From an uncultured Oscillospiraceae bacterium (GTDB taxonomy: Bacteria; Bacillota; Clostridia; Oscillospirales; Ruminococcaceae): a stretch of DNA of 15,204 bases. Shown here piece after piece: positions 12,524 through 15,204 of the stretch (its first letter is position 1; each line of letters opens with the position of its first letter). The notes beneath the pieces were generated by a model. It was not told the DNA's origin. It was given only the letters and a program-made list of their open reading frames with translations, and did no database searches. Both the position numbers and the translations under genes were made by a program. Location of the stretch: positions 1-15,204 of the forward strand of contig CAJULF010000062.1 of NCBI GenBank assembly GCA_910587135.1, given 5' to 3'.

Positions 12524-13063
12524 TTACGCTTCCGCCAGCGCGGATAACGCGCTTCTGACACGCTCGCCCTCTTTTTTCAGCATATCTGCGGTAAGCGCCG
12601 CCGTGCTGTCGGGCAGAATAGGCTCCCCCGCTTTAATGTTCAGACAATGAAAAACAGTCTGCCTTGGGCGGCTGTACAGCGGCACTATCTCCGCTCCGCT
12701 CAGAAGCGACAGCAGCACAAATGCGGGATTAAAGCCGTCGTCCGCGTCATTTGCGCGGCGCTCGTCATCGGGAAATATCAGCAGACTTTCGCCGCCTTTC
12801 AGCCGCTTTAGCGCGTCGTGCAGCCATTTGGTGTTTACCCCGCCCGCCGCGGTTATAACCCGTTTTTTGTTGATATACCGCAGCCGCTGATCTTCGGCGC
12901 AGCGCTTTTCGGAGATCAGCAGACAAGTCCCGCCTTTATTCAGCGCCGACAAAACCGCTGCCACATCTCGTGAGCTTGTGTGGTTGGCAATATAAATTCT
13001 GGGTTTTCCGTCGCTGATCATGCCGTCGAAAATGCTGCACGGACATCTGCTCTTCTTTCTCAT
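12524..13063 (-). CDS. PlsC-like acyltransferase, short form
   Basis: A 179-residue protein of the glycerol-phosphate acyltransferase superfamily, which adds acyl chains to lysophospholipids. It has block I NHTSSRD (H28-x4-D33, the catalytic pair). Block III reads FPDDERR (97-103) instead of the usual FPEGTRS, losing the glycine and threonine, and block IV is GAEIVPLY (123-130). It lacks the N-terminal membrane helix of most 240-residue PlsC proteins, so may bind membranes peripherally or through partners. The ATG follows a GGGGCGA ribosome site and an extended -10 promoter. It is the first gene of the four-gene operon. PlsC-like plus GNAT-like plus carrier recalls amino-acid lipid synthesis (OlsA/OlsB), but the substrate is not readable. 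Confidence 0.8.
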   Translation of the reverse strand: MRKKSRCPCSIFDGMISDGKPRIYIANHTSSRDVAAVLSALNKGGTCLLISEKRCAEDQRLRYINKKRVITAAGGVNTKWLHDALKRLKGGESLLIFPDDERRANDADDGFNPAFVLLSLLSGAEIVPLYSRPRQTVFHCLNIKAGEPILPDSTAALTADMLKKEGERVRSALSALAEA

Positions 13064-13113
13064 ATGTTCGCCCCATTCCCGTCATCTGACTGACTTTTCA
13101 TTTTATGCCTGTT

Positions 13114-13145
13114 ATTATATCACTTAAAAATTAAGTTTTTGTAAA
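13114..13145 (-). promoter_or_regulatory. Promoter of the acyltransferase operon with dyad
   Basis: Minus-strand extended -10 TGATATAAT (13122-13114); the -35 is weak (TTTACA at 13145-13140 leaves 20 bases). A perfect palindrome ACTTAA-AAA-TTAAGT (13122-13136) fills the spacer and touches the TG, a plausible repressor site. Confidence 0.6.
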
Positions 13146-13240
13146 CTTTTCGGGGATTTTTTATATTTTTATTGACTTTTTGGGCGCTTACAAGGTCAGC
13201 GATGCTTTTAAGGAAGATTGATCAGGGCTGTAACGTGTTC

Positions 13241-13287
13241 AGAGCCTGTTTGGTATAAGGAATTTCTCCGGATACCAAACAGGCTCT
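13241..13287. repeat. Perfect hairpin of the repeat family
   Basis: AGAGCCTGTTTGGTAT (13241-13256) / ATACCAAACAGGCTCT (13272-13287), a perfect 16-bp stem continued by GGA/TCC. It is nearly the terminal repeat of the 764-924 element. It abuts the larger copy B, whose far end also reads CAAACAGGCTCT. Confidence 0.8.
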
Positions 13288-13290
13288 GAC

Positions 13291-13467
13291 TGTATATAAA
13301 GGTTGACCAAGGGCGAATTATTTAAAAAATTTCAAAATTTCCGTTAGTCATACTCCGTTCCGCTGCGCTTCACTCCGTATGCCTAACGGAAACCGCGCGC
13401 GTTTGCGTTCGCAAACGCACGACTTTTTGAAATTTAATGCGCCGACATTGCGTGGCAAACAGGCTCT
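13291..13467 (+). repeat. Structured interspersed repeat, copy B
   Basis: It opens TGTATATAAAGGTTGACCAAG and ends GACATTGCGTGGCAAACAGGC, matching copy A read on the minus strand. The outer stem AAATTTCAAAA (13327-13337) / TTTTGAAATTT (13425-13435) is identical to copy A. Hairpin I is CCGTTAGtCATAC (13341-13353) / GTATGcCTAACGG (13377-13389); hairpin II is GCGTTTGC (13399-13406) / GCAAACGC (13411-13418). Both inner stems differ fully from copy A yet pair, while the hairpin I loop (CCGTTC...CACTCC) is shared. No gene lies in 13146-13658. Confidence 0.78.
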
Positions 13468-13500
13468 TAAACTTTAGAACTTGTTCTCATAGACCGAAAT

Positions 13501-13633
13501 GCTTGAATAACGAGGCAAATTTCACGAATTTCGAGGCGGTTTTTCGCAGAAGAACTGTATATATGGGTTCGACCCAGTAAGCCTATCAGGAAAAGCCAAT
13601 AAAAAGTAGCGTGAAATTTGCCGTTAGACAAGC
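13501..13633. repeat. MITE-like element at the 3' end of the MFS gene
   Basis: Inverted ends: GGCAAATTTCACG (13514-13526) and CGTGAAATTTGCC (13610-13622) match perfectly, and the match extends outward as GCTTGnnTAACG with a 2-base bulge, about 25 bases per arm. A small TGGGT-TCG-ACCCA hairpin lies in the middle (13564-13576). It could act as terminator or stabiliser of the MFS transcript, whose stop codon is 26 bases away. Confidence 0.6.
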
Positions 13634-13658
13634 GTTGAGCGGCTAAGAAAATAAGTTT

Positions 13659-14954
13659 TTATATTTCTTGATTATCTTCCAATTTCCAGATATGCCGATT
13701 TCCGCGGAAAACAAGGCATACCGCCACTCCCGCAATTCCCAGCACAAACGATAGCGCTGCCGCGCCCGCACCCTTTCCGCTTCCGAAAAGAATTACCGGA
13801 AGACTGTCCGCAGGAAGCCCGCTCATAAGCGGCTCGAAAACATTATCCACCAGAAATCCTCCAAGGAAAAATCCTATCGGGATAGTGAAGAATTGAAATG
13901 TATTCCTCGCGGAGTAAACTCTCCCCTGCATTTCCGTCGGTATTTTAGTGCGGAAGATGACCTCAAGGCAGCCGTTCATTATCGGAATGGATATCCAGCC
14001 AAGCACCGCGCCGACGCACCATATAAACGGTGACCGTCCAAAGGCGAGCAGGAAATTTTCAGTACCCATTGAGAAAAGCAGAGTGTTGCATATCATTCTT
14101 ATGCGGCTTTTGGGTGCGGGCATAAGCGTTACGATAATGCTGCCCGCAAGCGTAGCAATACCCACAAATGTGTTGACCCATCCCAGCGCATTTTCGCCGC
14201 CGTTCTCACGCGGAAGAATAAGCGCGGGCAGCATGGCGTCATACATGGAAGCGATAAGGTTTATCGCCGCGAGAAAAAGTATAAGCCATAATATCCCGAG
14301 GTTGGTTTTGAGGTATTTCAGCCCGCTCTTTACCGCGGACAATGTGGATTCCTTGCCGTCGGAGTTTCCCTTTATATCGGGAACCCTGATAAACAGCAGC
14401 AGCGAGAGAAACGCCGCCAGAAAGGTAATCATATCCACCGCGAACACCGCAAAAATCCCGAAAAATGACATTACAGCAGTTGCCAGAACGGGCGTGAGAA
14501 TAGTAACCAGGGAATTTGAGAATGAGCGCAGCCCGCTCACTCTCTGAAAATGCCTAGGCGGCGTGAGAAGCGTTATCGCAACGTCCGAAGCGGGCTGCTG
14601 AACAGTGTTCATAAGTCCGTTTACGGCATTGAGTATGTATAAATGCCACACCTCAAGCCTTCCCGAAAGCATAAGCGCTGCCACGATAAGTGTGCAGACC
14701 GCCGCAAGGCTGTCGCAGACCAGCATTGTACGGCGTTTGTCCCACCTGTCGCTCAGCGCTCCCGCGAAAATGCTCATCAGCACATACGGCGCGTAAGAGC
14801 ACACCGAAAGCAGCGCGGTGGTAAGCGCTGAGCCGCTCTCGCCGTACAGCCAAAGCACCAGCGCGAAATTTGTCATAGAACTCCCCAGCGCCGAAAACGA
14901 CTGGGTGAGCCATAAAATCAAAAAATACCTTAGTTCCTTAAATGTTTCTTTCAT
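13659..14954 (-). CDS. MFS transporter, macrolide-efflux (Mef)-like
   Basis: A 431-residue membrane protein with about 12 hydrophobic segments. The loop after the second shows the MFS motif A, GALSDRWDKRR. The opening (RYFLILWLTQSFSALGSSMTNFAL) and ending, with EMQGRVYSARN in the second half, resemble the Mef/MFS_3 family of proton-driven drug exporters. Substrate unknown; a macrolide or similar ribosome drug is suggested by the leader peptide upstream (inference). GGGG lies nine bases before ATG, inside a hairpin. The gene is monocistronic, with its nearest downstream gene 595 bases away. Confidence 0.9.
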   Translation of the reverse strand: MKETFKELRYFLILWLTQSFSALGSSMTNFALVLWLYGESGSALTTALLSVCSYAPYVLMSIFAGALSDRWDKRRTMLVCDSLAAVCTLIVAALMLSGRLEVWHLYILNAVNGLMNTVQQPASDVAITLLTPPRHFQRVSGLRSFSNSLVTILTPVLATAVMSFFGIFAVFAVDMITFLAAFLSLLLFIRVPDIKGNSDGKESTLSAVKSGLKYLKTNLGILWLILFLAAINLIASMYDAMLPALILPRENGGENALGWVNTFVGIATLAGSIIVTLMPAPKSRIRMICNTLLFSMGTENFLLAFGRSPFIWCVGAVLGWISIPIMNGCLEVIFRTKIPTEMQGRVYSARNTFQFFTIPIGFFLGGFLVDNVFEPLMSGLPADSLPVILFGSGKGAGAAALSFVLGIAGVAVCLVFRGNRHIWKLEDNQEI

Positions 14955-14956
14955 AA

Positions 14957-15001
14957 GACTTTGCCCCTTTTTTGAATTGTTTTTGTCAAAAAAGCAAAGT
15001 C
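14957..15001 (-). promoter_or_regulatory. Hairpin enclosing the MFS ribosome site
   Basis: On the minus strand GACTTTGC (15001-14994) pairs perfectly with GCAAAGTC (14964-14957), which ends two bases before the MFS ATG. TTTTTT (14993-14988) pairs with AAAAAA (14973-14968). Together they make a 14-pair stem with GGG of the Shine-Dalgarno bulged and the fourth G paired. This would hinder initiation until opened. Confidence 0.6.
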
Positions 15002-15055
15002 CGACGGACGATATTATCCGAGACCCGTGAATTCGTTTGTTTCAGTGAGCCGTAA

Positions 15056-15098
15056 TGCTCCATGCGGCTTCGTCCGAAGTCAGACCCTGCATGGAGCA
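15056..15098 (-). promoter_or_regulatory. Leader hairpin overlapping the leader peptide
   Basis: Perfect 10-bp arms TGCTCCATGC / GCATGGAGCA (plus-strand 15056-15065 and 15089-15098) with an inner 6-bp stem GACTTC / GAAGCC around GGAC. The 5' arm in RNA covers leader codons 9-12 (A-A-P-C), so a ribosome stalled there would open it. Confidence 0.65.
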
Positions 15099-15124
15099 GC
15101 CTCGCTGCAATTGTAAAATCTCAT
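15080..15124 (-). CDS. 14-codon leader peptide of the MFS transporter
   Basis: An ATG frame encoding MRFYNCSEAAPCRV then TGA, with a strong ribosome site GAGGTG five bases upstream (15135-15130). It lies about 125 bases before the transporter ATG in the same direction. Its last codons form one arm of a stable hairpin, and a second hairpin covers the transporter ribosome site. This is the arrangement of erm/mef/ABC-F-type resistance leaders, where a drug-stalled ribosome rearranges the RNA and turns the gene on. The peptide itself is not one I recognise, so the role is inferred from position and structure. Confidence 0.6.
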   Translation of the reverse strand: MRFYNCSEAAPCRV

Positions 15125-15140
15125 TTTATCACCTCTTTAG

Positions 15141-15172
15141 AATATATACTTAGCCCTGAGCAAAACTCACCA
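15141..15172 (-). promoter_or_regulatory. Weak promoter candidate for the MFS leader
   Basis: A possible -10, TATATT (15146-15141), lies just before the leader ribosome site, with no good -35. The window ends near here, so the real promoter could be outside. Confidence 0.25.
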
Positions 15173-15204
15173 AACCTCATGAGAAGAGGAACAGTGAGCA
15201 AAGT

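Noticed and set aside
10315..13467. Repeats as a CRISPR array
   Set aside because: Copies are far apart, in opposite orientation and have no regular spacers or cas genes.
13560..13580. TGGGTTCGACCCA, resembling a tRNA T-arm
   Set aside because: The stem is too short or the loop the wrong size, and no acceptor, D or anticodon arms surround it.

Overview
The window looks like chromosomal DNA from a motile, low-to-middle G+C Clostridia member, most likely of the Ruminococcaceae/Oscillospiraceae type. This is inference from strong GGAGG-type ribosome sites, extended -10 promoters, a Firmicutes-type flagellin (VQHNM... N-terminus), a YcdB/YcdC-SLH secreted protein and ABC, MerR and MFS genes of Firmicutes style. 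No phage, transposase, CRISPR, rRNA or tRNA gene was seen.

Layout. (1) 1-960: a CPPC thioredoxin gene on the minus strand. Divergent from it, a strong plus-strand promoter drives a short structured non-coding RNA candidate that ends in its own terminator, followed by a 161-bp palindromic repeat. (2) 1019-3157: a large flagellin gene (minus) whose canonical start codon and ribosome site are missing. (3) 3441-4973: a plus-strand gene with a near-ideal promoter and a strong Shine-Dalgarno, but ATA where the ATG should be. Its N-terminus resembles the RRXRR/'PLMP' motif of IscB-like proteins, and it has a second internal ribosome site. (4) 5231-7378: a secreted YcdB/YcdC-like protein with a C-terminal SLH-like region. 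(5) 7379-7888: a convergent intergenic region with a tandem pair of hairpins. (6) 10219-7889 (minus): a MerR/TipAS-like regulator, ABC ATPase and ABC-2 permease operon with overlapping genes and a 19-bp-spacer MerR-type promoter. (7) 13063-10560 (minus): an operon of a PlsC-like acyltransferase, an ACP-like protein without the phosphopantetheine serine, a patatin-like lipase and a tandem GNAT protein, probably acting on lipids. (8) 14954-13659 (minus): an MFS drug-efflux-like transporter preceded by a 14-codon leader peptide, a leader hairpin and a hairpin that encloses the transporter's ribosome site, resembling ribosome-mediated attenuation of resistance genes.

The intergenic spaces share a family of palindromic repeats. 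Two larger copies (10.3-10.5 kb and 13.3-13.5 kb, opposite orientation) keep an identical outer stem and a similar inner loop, while the two inner stems have completely different sequences that still pair. This is the most unusual sequence structure in the window. A recurring module, CTTTTTCTACAGACTGA followed by a GC-rich hairpin, occurs three times. All repeats lie at the 3' ends of transcription units.
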